Source of the DNA: Alentia gelatinosa
Taxonomy: Eukaryota; Annelida; Polychaeta; Phyllodocida; Polynoidae
Direction of reading: 5' to 3'
Assembly: GCA_950022655.1 (NCBI GenBank)
Contig: OX465580.1
Span: forward strand, 126,525,016-126,589,015
DNA length: 64,000 nucleotides
Part shown: one piece after another, positions 45,101-54,985 of the stretch
Layout of the letters: the number at the start of each line of letters is the position of its first letter
Numbering within the stretch: position 1 is the first letter of the stretch
Translations under genes and position numbers: made by a program
Notes under the pieces: model-generated
What the model was told of the DNA's origin: nothing
What the model saw: only the letters and a program-made list of their open reading frames with translations
Database searches by the model: none

Positions 45101-48100
45101 ATAATCGCTATTAACGATTATCCAGTCTAAAAAACGGGTCCCAGGTCTATGGAACACATTGCAATAACTATTACTAAAACGGTCTCCAAATCAGTCACTC
45201 TTTTTGCATGATCAACAATAAAGATGCCGCTGTCTAAAAAAAAAACCTCCCAAGGAGCCACAAGTTAGGAAGTCAAATGCTCATTTTACTCACCATGAAG
45301 AACTTCCAGTTCTGGAAGGTTCGGGCGGTGGTATAATCACGGAACATTTCATCCATAGTGTTGGGGTCCGCTGGCTTGGGTACCTCTAGGCCATTAACAG
45401 GCAGTTGCTTGACCATAGTGCTGAAAATGGAGGTGGTAATTTCTATAGGAGAAAGTCTAAAGGCAGGTATTCATTGGAAATTCAGCCAAATCCATACCAT
45501 ACTATGTCTGTTCGATTAAATATGTATGCTACTTGGTTTATATCAACAAGGAAATTGACAAGATGTAAAAAAAGACAGAACAGGTACTAGCAGGCAGGAT
45601 AGGGGTATTTTGAGCATATTTACAGTTGTTCTTTCAATACCAGTATTGGGGATGATAGCATTTTGACCAGGAAAAGTTTTCGAATAACAAAATTTTGAGG
45701 TTTCATTTGCAGGAAAAATCATCTAGCAACAACGAACTGTTTAAAAAATATTCATTTATATTATGACAGACCTCCCATTAGGAAGGATCCGATTACAATC
45801 TGAAATATAAACGATTTTCTGAAACGAAAGTCATATCATGAAAAAAATATTTGCCTTAAAGAACTGACCTACAACTGGGAACACCTGGACTATTGAAAAA
45901 AGGGGTACAAACCTGGAGCTTGAAAAAGGGACGTGGGCAACCAGTATGAAGAAGGTGCGGGAAGGGTATTTTCATCTAAGCACTTATGGATGTAGTTTAT
46001 CTTTGGATACGAGTGAAGCGTAACATTAATTATGATGCTAAGCTCTCACTGTCTCTCTGACAAGGCATTTGGACTGATAAAATTGCCCTCTCCTCTTCCT
46101 GCAGTCTGGCCTTGCTATGTATTGTATACTTTTTTCTTATATATATTTTTTTTCTTTTAATTCACATACATCATATCTGAGTCCAAGCCATCAGAGAAAT
46201 AACAACTACATAAGTTAGATAAGGACTGGTTGCCCGACCGTGTCCCCTTCCAGCCTGAGTCATACTTACTCCGAATACCTGAACTTGTGGCTTGGGAAGA
46301 TACCCTTATATTACTGCCTTTACGCCAATACTGAATGGTGGGATGGTAGGGGCGAGCCGCATAACTGATGCCCTGCTCACCATGTTTGACCCACTATCAG
46401 CTCAGCGTAGAACATCAGGCGCAGGGGAACAACTTACTTCACTTCCGCACTGAGTGTTTCCATTTCCTGTCTCAACCGATTGGCCTCTTTCTGGAGGTTG
46501 GAGTGCTCAGCCGAGAGCTGACGAATGTGCTCCGACGCTGTAACAACAGAACCCGAGTTCGCAGTTGTTTTTTTAAGGCCACCTATCAAGCCATATACTC
46601 ACACGGTCACGCAAAGGCAGGCAGTCCACACACAATCACCAGCACACATACACAGTCTTGCACACGCTAAGTGAAGGTAACACCAGACTGGGGAGGGGCA
46701 TTCACCGTAGTCGCACCACGACAACGGGAACATTATCAACACACCAACACATACCCATTACTACTAAACACCTGTGTAAGAGGCGGGCACTGAATCCAAG
46801 CGCCACGCCTCCATGACAGGGGGAAGTATGTACGTCAGAAACGGAAAAAGAAAGGTTACGAATTTCAGAGCATTTCACCGAATTTCAAAATCAAAAAGCG
46901 AGGTGATCTTGGAAATGGGCAATGTGAGGTGAAGATAGTGTCCTAGTGACGCTCGGAGTGTGACGTCACCAGAGCACGACCCACGGCTAATGAGGTGGGG
47001 GGATGAGTCGCACGGGTACAGCACACTCAGGATCGAGAACTTACTTTTATTTAGCAGGGAAGACTTGCTGTCCTTCACGTTATTAGCGATGCTTTCTGCG
47101 ATCGACGGCACATACTTCTGCAGGTCCGACAGGCCAGTCTGTACCAAAAAGAAAAGTCAAGACCGGATGTTATAGTTTAACTCAGGAGAAATACAGAGTT
47201 TTATTGCTGGATCCTGGAAAGGAATGAACACACAAGGGGAGTCAAGACAGAGAGAGAGATAGAGGAAGATGCAATATCACGTACCCCAAATGACATGTCC
47301 ATAGGTGCATCTCAGGATACAGCTCCGATCATATCCATGTAGCCTCTTCCTTGAGCAAATAACTTTCTGGATTTTTTGTTTGTTCTCCCATTGTTGTTGT
47401 TATACTTTATTTCTCTCCACAAATACAGATACAATTTCATTTCTTTTTATTCAGGCAGGATTTCACCCTTTATGAGACATCATTCTTTACAGTGCTCATT
47501 CAGTTTGACACCAAAAAAAAAAAAAACCAACCTAAAATCAATTGCAAATGTCACATAAATACGAGCAGAAAATGGTATAGAAATATTACTAAATGACAGT
47601 ACCTCAGGAAGGATCAGATCATCACCTGAATTTTGTGACGACGTCGATGCTCGGCATTGATGTGCGACTCCCGCTTGTGGCGGGGGATTTTGACCGGCTT
47701 CACGGGGCCTCCTCCCGGGGGCGGGGGGCTCGAGCTCTGGTTACTCTTCCTGCCGACGGGACTCCCTGGCTGGCTCCTGGCGTAGGGACTCGGAGGTGTG
47801 TCGGCCCGCGTGGCCGGGAACGGCGGGCTGGAGCACACGGAGGTCACCGGAGAGGTGGCCGGTAGGGGAGCGATGGTCACCGTCTCCGGGAACATTGTCA
47901 GAGAATTGCTGTCCAGGATCAAAGGCATGAAGGACAGTTGTTCGGCTAGACTTGGCATCGTCTCGTCTAGCTGTAAGTACACAAAAACATCTCTACTTAG
48001 CATGCAGTTTGATTCTTACATGATCAGAGTGAAAATAGATATATCAGATGAGAATCTAGGCTTAAAGTTCGGGTAGGGCTAAAAGGGTTGAAAGTCACCA

Positions 48101-48407
48101 AACATCTTGCAGATGACCAGGAAACTATCATAATTCCTAACGGAGATTAGAAATGCCAAGCCCCCCCCCCCCCCCCCACACCACAAGCAAATACCTTAAA
48201 ATGACCCCCCCACACACACACACACCTACACACACACACACACACCTACACACACACACACACACACCTACACACCTACACATACACACACCTACACACA
48301 CCTACACACACCTACACACACCTACACACACCTACACACACCTACACACACCTACACACACCTACACACACCTACACACACCTACACACACCCACACCCA
48401 CACCCAC

Positions 48408-48442
<35 letters not shown>

Positions 48443-51400
48443 CACAAACACCCGCACAAACTTCTTTGTTTGTTTGGTTTCATTTAACGTACTGTCAACC
48501 ATTCTAGGTCCTTACCAGACTTCATCAAGGTTCTTTAACACCACGAGGGTGGTACCCCCAAGGCAAATACCTCAAAATGAAGCGTTCCCCCCTCAGGAAT
48601 ACCTTAAAATAAAGCGCTCAACATGATATATGTTGGTAGGTCAGCATCTATTGCTGCAGAAGTTTTCGAAGTTATCACACCGTGATTCAATTTATGATAC
48701 ATATATATTTTTTATGAGATTGAAATTATGAGATTGATAAATGAAAAAGCGAATACTGACTGGAAAATTCACAGCTCTTGATCCTATAACACTGGACAAT
48801 GCCCCCTCCTAATCATGTGGAGTGGTAGATGTATGATATCAGATTAATGATATGCAAAAATAAAGTTATGACGCCAAAACAAAATCTCTATTGAGTTGGA
48901 TCTGATGAATTCGTACATAACCCTTAGGGGTTTCAAAGCCCGCAGCATCATGTGGGTATGAAGACACAGCATAGTACAGCAGTATAACTACACTGATTCA
49001 ACCCCTGGGAGTAGTGTGTATCTAAAGTGGGTTTGTGCATAGGTATATAATGATATTTATCCTACCCCTAGTAAAAAACTCCATAGGCTTAACATTAGCA
49101 GACTGTATTTGTTCTATGGTGCAGGAAAATGAAATTTATCGCTCTAGTTGGATACAGTTGTCAAATGACGTCATTTGAAAGCGACCAATGATTATCACTA
49201 ATTATCAGTGAGTTTTATGTTATTTCTTAATTTGCTGAAGTAATTTAGATGGGGTAGGATAAAATCTAAACCAAACTCGAGTTAGTCATGTTGTTTATCG
49301 CACTCTGGCAATGTCACATATCACTGCTCTTGGCTTCGCCTCGCGCAATAAACACGACATTGCCGTCGTGCGATAAACAACAACACGACTACCTCTTGTT
49401 TGGTTTCTCCTAAATACTATATCAATAGATTCGATATTACCTTTTCAATTACTATAGTGGGTAGCATATAAAAAGACCATTTTATTGAATGCAGCGACAT
49501 CAGGACCATTGTTGAATATGATAGGGTACGTCACAATGGGTATGTCATCTAATTCACACTCAGAGTTATGGATGATGAAATAATCTGACTTAATAGTAAT
49601 CTATACTTCGTGGTGGGTGTTGAGACAGCTTTGTGATGGTTTTATATCGTGTAAGTCTTTCCTGTTACTCTTACGCAACGTTACACGTCCTATAACCCAA
49701 GAAGGTCAACCATAACGAATTATAAGAATATGCCAGCTGAGAGGCGGCGAGCGTAGAATCATTAGACCGTGGCCATATTTAATTCATTCAACAAGGTTAT
49801 AAATATTACAACCTAAAAAAAAATATAGGCTAATGACATGCCTATCCCTCCCAAAATATCGAAGAATAATGTACATGCATATAGATTCTGTACTGGTCAA
49901 ATCGAATGTACTATCTAAATTAATCAGTCTTTTTGTCCACATCAAAAATGTATTTGCTTAATGCATTTTTTCAACCATGAAATTAATACCTTCGAAGGAA
50001 CAAGGATTTTGTACATAAATTGTCTTCATATAATCAAACATTGCACACAGAAGGTAGGCCTACAAAATAAAATATTAAGCAGTACAGCTAATCTTCGATA
50101 ATATCACTTGTTGTTACAAAATTCACCCAATGACATTCCTTATCAATCTCTAGGTCTGTCATCACGATTAAAATTATCTTCATTTCGAAAAACAATTGAA
50201 CTATCAATATTAAGTTATGCATGAACAAAGCTAAATGTAGTGGAATTAACGCTGCAATGGCCTGCCATAGTGTTCTAGTTTTTAACACGATTGGTCGTGG
50301 ACCTAGTGCTACATTGGCTTACCATAGTGTCCTAGTTTTTCTGACCGAGTGTTAGGCTTTGGCTCCTACACTCTCCAGTACTTCCTGAACGGTTTTATAA
50401 CGCTTGGAGAGTGGAACTGCCTGAATCCGGCTGGGGCCGGTTCTGTCTGGTCGAGAGGAGCCACTAGGTAAAACCGCCTGTGCGTTCCCTGCTCCCACGT
50501 TCTTAACGTTTCATGCTTAACCTACTGTATGGCCCCGATGACCAGTGTCTTTCTCGAGACGAGACACAGTGTCTTTCTCGAGACGAGACAATCAAGTGTC
50601 TTTAATATACTCTTAAAATCCCAATAATACGACAAGACCATACTATTCCAATGTGTAGATGTGTATATGAACAAAATCACAGGTTTTTGAAATGGTATCT
50701 CCAAGCTGTATTTTATAATTACTCTGCATTTAATAGTCCACAATTATGAATTTTTCCAGATCAACTATGTAGAAGGAGTAAATTTATTGTACCAGGTAAT
50801 CTCAAATTCATATATCTTAAATCTTTATGGTGGTACAGAGCACGTACTTGACGGGTCATAAATTTCGCAAAAAGAAATCAATGAGAATGTTTAACCGCCA
50901 GTGTATCACGAGTGACACAAGCATGTACCATGAGTGACGCCGAGAAGCCGTACGTGATAGGTCGAAACTGGGTCAACCCCACAGGCGCGTTCTCTGATTG
51001 GTTGCAGCGCCTCACGTGACTACGCACCTGCTGGGCAGACTATAAAAGAAGCATGCTTCCCCCGCAGAACTTTTACACACCATGTAGACACGAAGCTGGC
51101 AGGATTACCCGTTCACCACACACCGTCAGGGAGTATGGCCAACAAATTTCCAATGGATTTCGTTAAATTTCCTGAAGCTAAACACAAAATAAACCCTAAC
51201 TGATGACTCTCGAGGCAAGATAGAGTTCGGTTTTGAAGCAAGGAGCCACGAGAAGGATATTTTAGACGTCCTTCCTTTGTCTTTGGTCAAAATCGGGGAC
51301 ATCGCTTTTCACACGCGCACACATACACACACCTAGTATCGTCCGGTTTCCTCGCAAAATTTACGGAAAAAGGGCCGTTAATAATGCTGAAGGGAAGTAC

Positions 51401-51522
51401 GACCTACATACCTGGAAGCTTGTGTCGTCCTCGGGTGATTTAAGTAAATCGTCGAGCTGAAGATTGTAGAGTTCAAACGGGATTTCTTCGCTGCGCATAG
51501 TGACAACCTGAGCAGCCGACAT
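42025..51522 (-). CDS. Mondo: Mondo/ChREBP-type bHLH-Zip transcription factor
   Basis: Seven minus-strand exons (51522-51412, 47970-47626, 47138-47045, 46537-46438, 45420-45294, 44576-44447, 42185-42025) join with matching phases into 1068 bp, 355 residues plus TGA. Order: acidic N terminus (ELYNLQLDDLL), Ser/Pro-rich linker, basic region with HINAEHRRR (His, Glu and Arg that read CACGTG), helix-loop-helix, leucine zipper (HIRQLSAEHSNLQKE), then the C-terminal domain with RTFQNWKFFM, PLFQSFKQSV and WQEKHCSLTSLRP. The last is shared by vertebrate MLXIP and MLXIPL, which pair with MLX and activate sugar-response genes. MLX itself ends earlier, so Mondo is the better match. Full-length Mondo proteins are far longer because of N-terminal glucose-sensing conserved regions; I see no exons for these up to 64000. 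Exon 1 has an acceptor-like cccacag just before the ATG, so it may be internal, or this may be a short form. Confidence 0.85.
42447..42590. repeat. Long hairpin in the last Mondo intron
   Basis: Arms gaatacaatata, ctggtttcagata, ctgctcctcggagt and their inverse flank a short loop (agacttactacgcctcc). It resembles the family A/B hairpins, but no core is recognised next to it. Confidence 0.6.
42905..43640. repeat. Family A hairpin split by a family C insertion
   Basis: The left arm and tip (42905-42993: gaaacctataaaggttta, ccatcgagtttgaatg, aaggcaaagcc) are separated from the right arm (43561-43635: gcgattcaaaagagatggg, ggtaaacttgaataggtttc) by the element at 42994-43560. Rejoined, the arms are complementary and end in the usual ttctgaat...tatcatacctcac core start. 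Confidence 0.7.
42994..43560. mobile_element. Family C TIR element, copy 2
   Basis: It starts aataggcctttttcc and ends cggcaacacctgtatta. Collinear with 29141-29721. Inserted in the apex of a family A hairpin, so younger than that element. It lies in the last intron of Mondo. Confidence 0.7.
43640..43770. repeat. Degenerate CCTGGAAAA repeat
   Basis: Repeated gcctggaaaa/ttttccagg motifs (about seven in 120 bp), on both strands. No gene; the remaining intron DNA to 44446 shows nothing else. Confidence 0.45.
44447..44576 (-). CDS. Mondo: Mondo exon: dimerisation/cytoplasmic-localisation domain
   Basis: Acceptor ttggtgtttcag, donor gtaaatat. It encodes FGLMAKPLFQSFKQSV and TTMAWQEKHCSLTSLRP. 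130 bp, ends in phase 1. Confidence 0.9.
45294..45420 (-). CDS. Mondo: Mondo exon: start of C-terminal domain
   Basis: Acceptor ccattttcag, donor gtgagtaa. It encodes MDEMFRDYTTARTFQNWKFF, the DYxxxRTxxNWKF signature of MondoA/ChREBP. 127 bp, ends in phase 0. Confidence 0.9.
46438..46537 (-). CDS. Mondo: Mondo exon: leucine zipper
   Basis: Acceptor tgttgttacag, donor gtaagttg. It encodes SEHIRQLSAEHSNLQKEA to METLSAEV with heptad leucines. 100 bp, ends in phase 2. Confidence 0.88.
47045..47138 (-). CDS. Mondo: Mondo exon: helix-loop-helix
   Basis: Acceptor ctttttggtacag, donor gtaagttc. It encodes TGLSDLQKYVPSIAE to SSLLNK, the two helices and loop. 94 bp, ends in phase 1. Confidence 0.88.
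47626..47970 (-). CDS. Mondo: Mondo exon: linker and basic region
   Basis: Acceptor gtgtacttacag, donor gtgatg. 115 codons from LDETMPSLAEQ through a Pro/Ser-rich linker to the basic region KRESHINAEHRRRHKIQ. Higher GC than its surroundings. Confidence 0.88.
48161..48460. repeat. C tract and (CCTACACACA)n / (CA)n microsatellite
   Basis: A C run is followed by CA repeats and about a dozen 10-bp cctacacaca units. It lies in the first visible Mondo intron. The open frame across it is a repeat artefact. Confidence 0.9.
48468..48560 (-). mobile_element. SINE 3' tail fragment
   Basis: The minus strand reads ccaccctcgtggtgttaaag, aaccttgatgaagtctggta and aggacct, ending in (AAAC)n-type caaacaaacaaag. 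It matches the tail of the SINE at 59621-59948. The head is missing. Confidence 0.65.
49056..49410. mobile_element. Family A core + hairpin element
   Basis: The core starts tttatcctacccctag, contains ccataggcttaacatta and ends ggggtaggataaa (about 49262). The hairpin 49266-49410 has arms aaaccaaactcgag, gtcatgttgtttatcgcac and their inverse, with tip ttggcttcgcctcg. A family B-like right end (gtgcataggtatataatgata) sits immediately left, at 49034-49055. Confidence 0.65.
50258..50590. repeat. Short direct repeats in Mondo intron
   Basis: A 28-bp imperfect direct repeat (ccatagtgttctagttttt / ccatagtgtcctagttttt, 50266 and 50325) and a near-perfect tandem of agtgtctttctcgagacgag at 50547-50590. 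The DNA between carries no recognised gene. Confidence 0.5.
50997..51048 (+). promoter_or_regulatory. Plus-strand promoter-like cluster: CCAAT, two E-boxes, TATA
   Basis: ATTGG (inverted CCAAT, 50997-51001), CACGTG (51013-51018), CACCTG (51025-51030) and TATAAAAG (51041-51048) occur in promoter order on the plus strand, antisense to Mondo and inside its first visible intron. The two E-boxes are 6 bp apart, one more than the 5-bp spacing of classical carbohydrate response elements bound by Mondo-Mlx. Downstream is only a 22-codon frame (51135-51203), so any transcript is probably non-coding or spliced. Confidence 0.5.
51412..51522 (-). CDS. Mondo: Mondo first visible coding exon
   Basis: ATG at 51522-51520 (MSAAQVVTMRSEEIPFEL), ending TSFQ before donor gtatgtagg. 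37 codons, phase 0. ctgctccccacag just upstream could be a splice acceptor; GC-rich DNA at 51540-51610 could instead be a promoter. Confidence 0.65.
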
Positions 51523-51529
51523 AGCTGTG

Positions 51530-52790
51530 GGGAGCAGTCGCGCAGTGGATGGCAAGCAAGATCTCAGGGGGAGGGCGGTGGGTGGGAGCGGCAGTAGTCG
51601 GGGGCGCCTAGACTTGCTCCAATCCCTGTGTTGATTTTTAATTTATCGCTTGGAGAAATAGTATGTACCTCGACAATGCACCTGTACTCATATGCTCCAT
51701 TTTCGACTCTTATCTGATAAGTGATGTTGATAATATGTATTAACCGAAGTCGGAAAGCTGTCAATAAATTATTAATGTCAACATGTAGGCTACATAAATC
51801 TATTGCAATACTGACACGTCTATAAATAAACGACCTTTCATCTCCACAGATAGACAGTCTCATCGATATTTAGGAACAACAATTGTCATCAAACATAATA
51901 TAAATATTCAAGATGTATCTTAAATATTAAACACAATTACATTTTAGGTAAACTCAAATAAGTGACACTCTCCAAGCATAGATCCTGCGGCCAGTTTCTT
52001 CCAAGTCCAACCTGCATGAAAGATCTGCAGGGAGAATATATTTTGGTCCTCTGTTGTGTTGAGGTCATTGTTTGTGCATTTAAAAATAGGAAAGCGGTCA
52101 CCTGTACAACACGGGGTTCACACCAAGAAAGACCTGGGAGGCCAAAACTGACAATAGAGGGTCATTGTAGATGAATATCTGTGTGTGAGTGACCTCCCCC
52201 CCCCCCCCCCCCCCCCCATACACACAGGTTTATGTCTAAGTTGTCCAATTTTGAGGCCATACGGTAGCCTATCCATACCTGTAGTCAAAACAAGTTCAAT
52301 GGTCACAACCCAAACTGTTTCACGTGTTCGGAAATGAGAGTCGGACACCTGGCTTCGACCAAGAGCCGCTCTATGTAAATTCAGAGGCAGTAAATTCCAC
52401 ACGAAAAATATTTACACTCTTCTTTTTTCATCACCTCAACTGGCATCCCTCTAGATACAATGGGCCTTCCATAAGTGACAACATGCAGCACGGCCAATTT
52501 AACCGTACCTACATCAAGATTGAATTGATCTTTGTCCACCCTCAAACTTCAAAATCTCCAATTTTTTCTTCTACAAGCAATTTACCTTCTCACAATCTGT
52601 ATGTGTCTCTCTCCATTTCTCTCCAACACTAAACCCGACATTTCCAAGACAAGTAGATTGCAGGCTGTTTGGTCCTCTTACAAAGGAAAATCACATTTTA
52701 CAACCTAGGGTACCTGTATATGTTCATGTGGGTCTTCGGTAAGGTAGCCTAGTATGATTTAAGCCTCCTCACAGACTTTGACATCTGTCC
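51530..52790. other. Region upstream of Mondo first exon
   Basis: 51540-51610 is GC-rich (gggggagggcggtgggtggg) and could be a promoter or CpG island. 52196-52217 is a C run. No exon with splice signals and Mondo N-terminal motifs was found. Confidence 0.4.
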
Positions 52791-52794
52791 ATGC

Positions 52795-53040
52795 TGAAAA
52801 CTCAGGGCTTTGCAATATTTACACGCTTAAAAGCCAGACTTTGACAATTTTCCGTCCTAAAAAGTGAAGACTTCATCATTGATACAAACTAAAAAATCAG
52901 ACTTTGATATTTCTCTACGCTGAAAAGTCAAGACTTAGACATTTTTTTTATACTGAAAATGAGGACTTCATTATTCTATCACACTAAAAAGTCAGACTTT
53001 GGCATTCTGTTCTGGTACAGGAATAGGCTACTACAAAATC
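52795..53040. repeat. 31-32 bp tandem repeat, about 7 units
   Basis: Each unit begins cttaaaag or ctgaaaag, continues with a variant of tcagactttgacattttt, and ends in a variable ctacgct-like piece. Seven diverged units follow one another. The central aagtcagactt is nearly palindromic. Confidence 0.65.
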
Positions 53041-53784
53041 AGACTTTGATATTTTCAATTGCAAAAGATCAGCAGTTTGGTTTCTGAATTCCACTGCTTT
53101 TTTTCCTCTGAAGCAGCTGATTCCTTCTAGGTCACCCCAAAAGTGCCCCCCTTCCCCTTGCTACCCGACCCCTCTCCCCACTATTCTGACGCCACTTTAT
53201 AATCATATACATTCATCTTCTCTTGTTCGGGGACGGATTTATGTGGTGCGGTACCGTGCCGGATTGAAACGCACCGAGGTTACCTGTTGAACCCGGTGAT
53301 CCTATACACGGTCGACTGCGGGCATACTATGTTGCATTTACTTCAATTTTATTGTGTGCGCGGTGGTGTGTATTAAAGTGACTTGTGAAAAATATGAGGT
53401 ATGGTTTCCAGATGTTGTGAGCCAGTGATATGCCTAGATTCCAAAGATATGTTAATATTTCTAGATAAGGGAGAATCTAATATCTTCTCAACATGATAAG
53501 GTAAACAAAAGATGACACCCCCCCCCCCCCTTGGAAATACAAAATAAAGTACCTCCCCTAACCTTGAAAATATTGAGAGAGAAAATCGTCAACTTAGAAA
53601 ACAGTGATATTACTGAATAACTGGCCCACGATCCTTCCATATTTACTTTTTAAGTCCAAGAATCGCCTGATTATTGTATAACACAGAGAATTGGGGCACC
53701 ATCTGAAAATTAGGGCACTTGTGGCACTGTCATATTTAGGTGCTTTCTCCCAAGACCACCAGACCAGAAAGGCCACCAGATCAT

Positions 53785-54190
53785 AGATTGATTCCCTGCC
53801 CCAATAAACAATGGGACAGGTAACGCCCAAATAGAGCAACATGCGATCGACCTTGAGCATTTGCTGGTTCCCCGCTGATTTGCAGTGGCAACGAAAATCA
53901 GCACAACCTCTCTCCTAACTAGCCTGGAAGCCTGGCCTAGTTAGACTATAGGCCAGGTAACGGGCTCCATTTTTATGTTGCATTATTGGTAGCGCCTCCT
54001 GGTTCCCTGGTCATCCGCTAGAGGGCTCGGCGGAATTAGGTGTATGACAAGCGGATACCAGCCAAACCACTAGGCTGGTTCCTGGGGTATCCGCTAGTCA
54101 CAGGCGGGCACCAGCCAAAGTTGAAGGTCGTGCCTGTGGAACCGGTTACCTGCCCCTTATTTCATATGGGCAGGGAACCAGTCTATCTCC
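53785..54190. repeat. Dispersed ggttccctg...caggtaac repeats
   Basis: 53790-53830 (gattccctgcccc...gggacaggtaacg), 53945-53968 (ggccaggtaacgggctcc) and an inverted copy 54139-54185 (ggttacctgcccc...gggcagggaacc) share a half-palindromic unit also present at 5763-5812. Between them are ctggttcccc motifs. Probably ends of an undescribed TIR element. No gene. Confidence 0.5.
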
Positions 54191-54329
54191 TAACCTGTAG
54201 TGTGGCCATTCACCAGATTATGTATTCATGCAACTACAGCTCAATGCGATCCCAGAAGGCATCAGAAAAATGGTGGACATTACCGGGCCTAATATGTGAT
54301 TGAAACATAGGCCAGGCCTACAGGCTAAC

Positions 54330-54985
54330 CAGGGACCCGTTTCAATAGCCTGTAGGACGTCCGTTATTGTGTCCTGCGACACAATAGCGGCAGTTCGCGT
54401 TGCAGTACTTTAGTGACAACCCACTTAGCGACATAGGGTAACAGACAGGTGCAAACAGTGGCTTGTACCATTTCAGAAGACTGTTGTCCAGTCACGAAAA
54501 GGGTCACTGTAGTGTCTTAAATAGCGAGAGGGTATACCCTCTCGCTTTTGATGTACCAAACACATAACTTTACTTTCCATAGCAATTAAGCTATGAAACT
54601 TTAACCCCAGTTAGGGACACATACAACTTATAAACATTCCAAATATGAAGGAGATCAGCCCATGCAATCCAACGATATTCACATTTGGATTTTGTCATAG
54701 AAAATGCTGCTCTGGTGGCCAGCGTAAAATTACTCAAGCGCAGTCGATAATTTATGCGGTGACCTCATCTTGACAGCACTTGTTCCCGGTAGTACTAACA
54801 CCATCCATTGTCAGGCCCAGGGAGCAATGTCACGATGTTGCCAACAGTGAACTGACACACCTCCCCTAAAGTGACATGCCTTTTGCAACGAGACCTAACT
54901 TTTTCTGCTATTCATGTCACTATTGGGGTCACTAATCATGTCACTAACCGGATAGTGACGCCCTTTCTATAGAAACGGGCCCCTG
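54330..54985. mobile_element. 656-bp TIR element (CAGGGACCCGTTTC)
   Basis: The left end CAGGGACCCGTTTCAATAG and right end CTATAGAAACGGGCCCCTG are inverted repeats with 17 of 19 matching. The interior has repeated gtgac/gtcac motifs but no frame. A related end (ctgggacccgtttcactag) starts at 55066. The ends resemble several cut-and-paste superfamilies, so I do not assign one. Confidence 0.65.

Noticed and set aside
47626..47970. MLX rather than Mondo as the identity of the bHLH gene
   Set aside because: The C-terminal extension (DYxxxRTxxNWKF and the SLREL...HPE tail) and the long proline-rich linker match MondoA/ChREBP better than MLX.
48153..48626. 157-codon Thr/His-rich frame
   Set aside because: It is a translation of the CA/CCTACACACA microsatellite.
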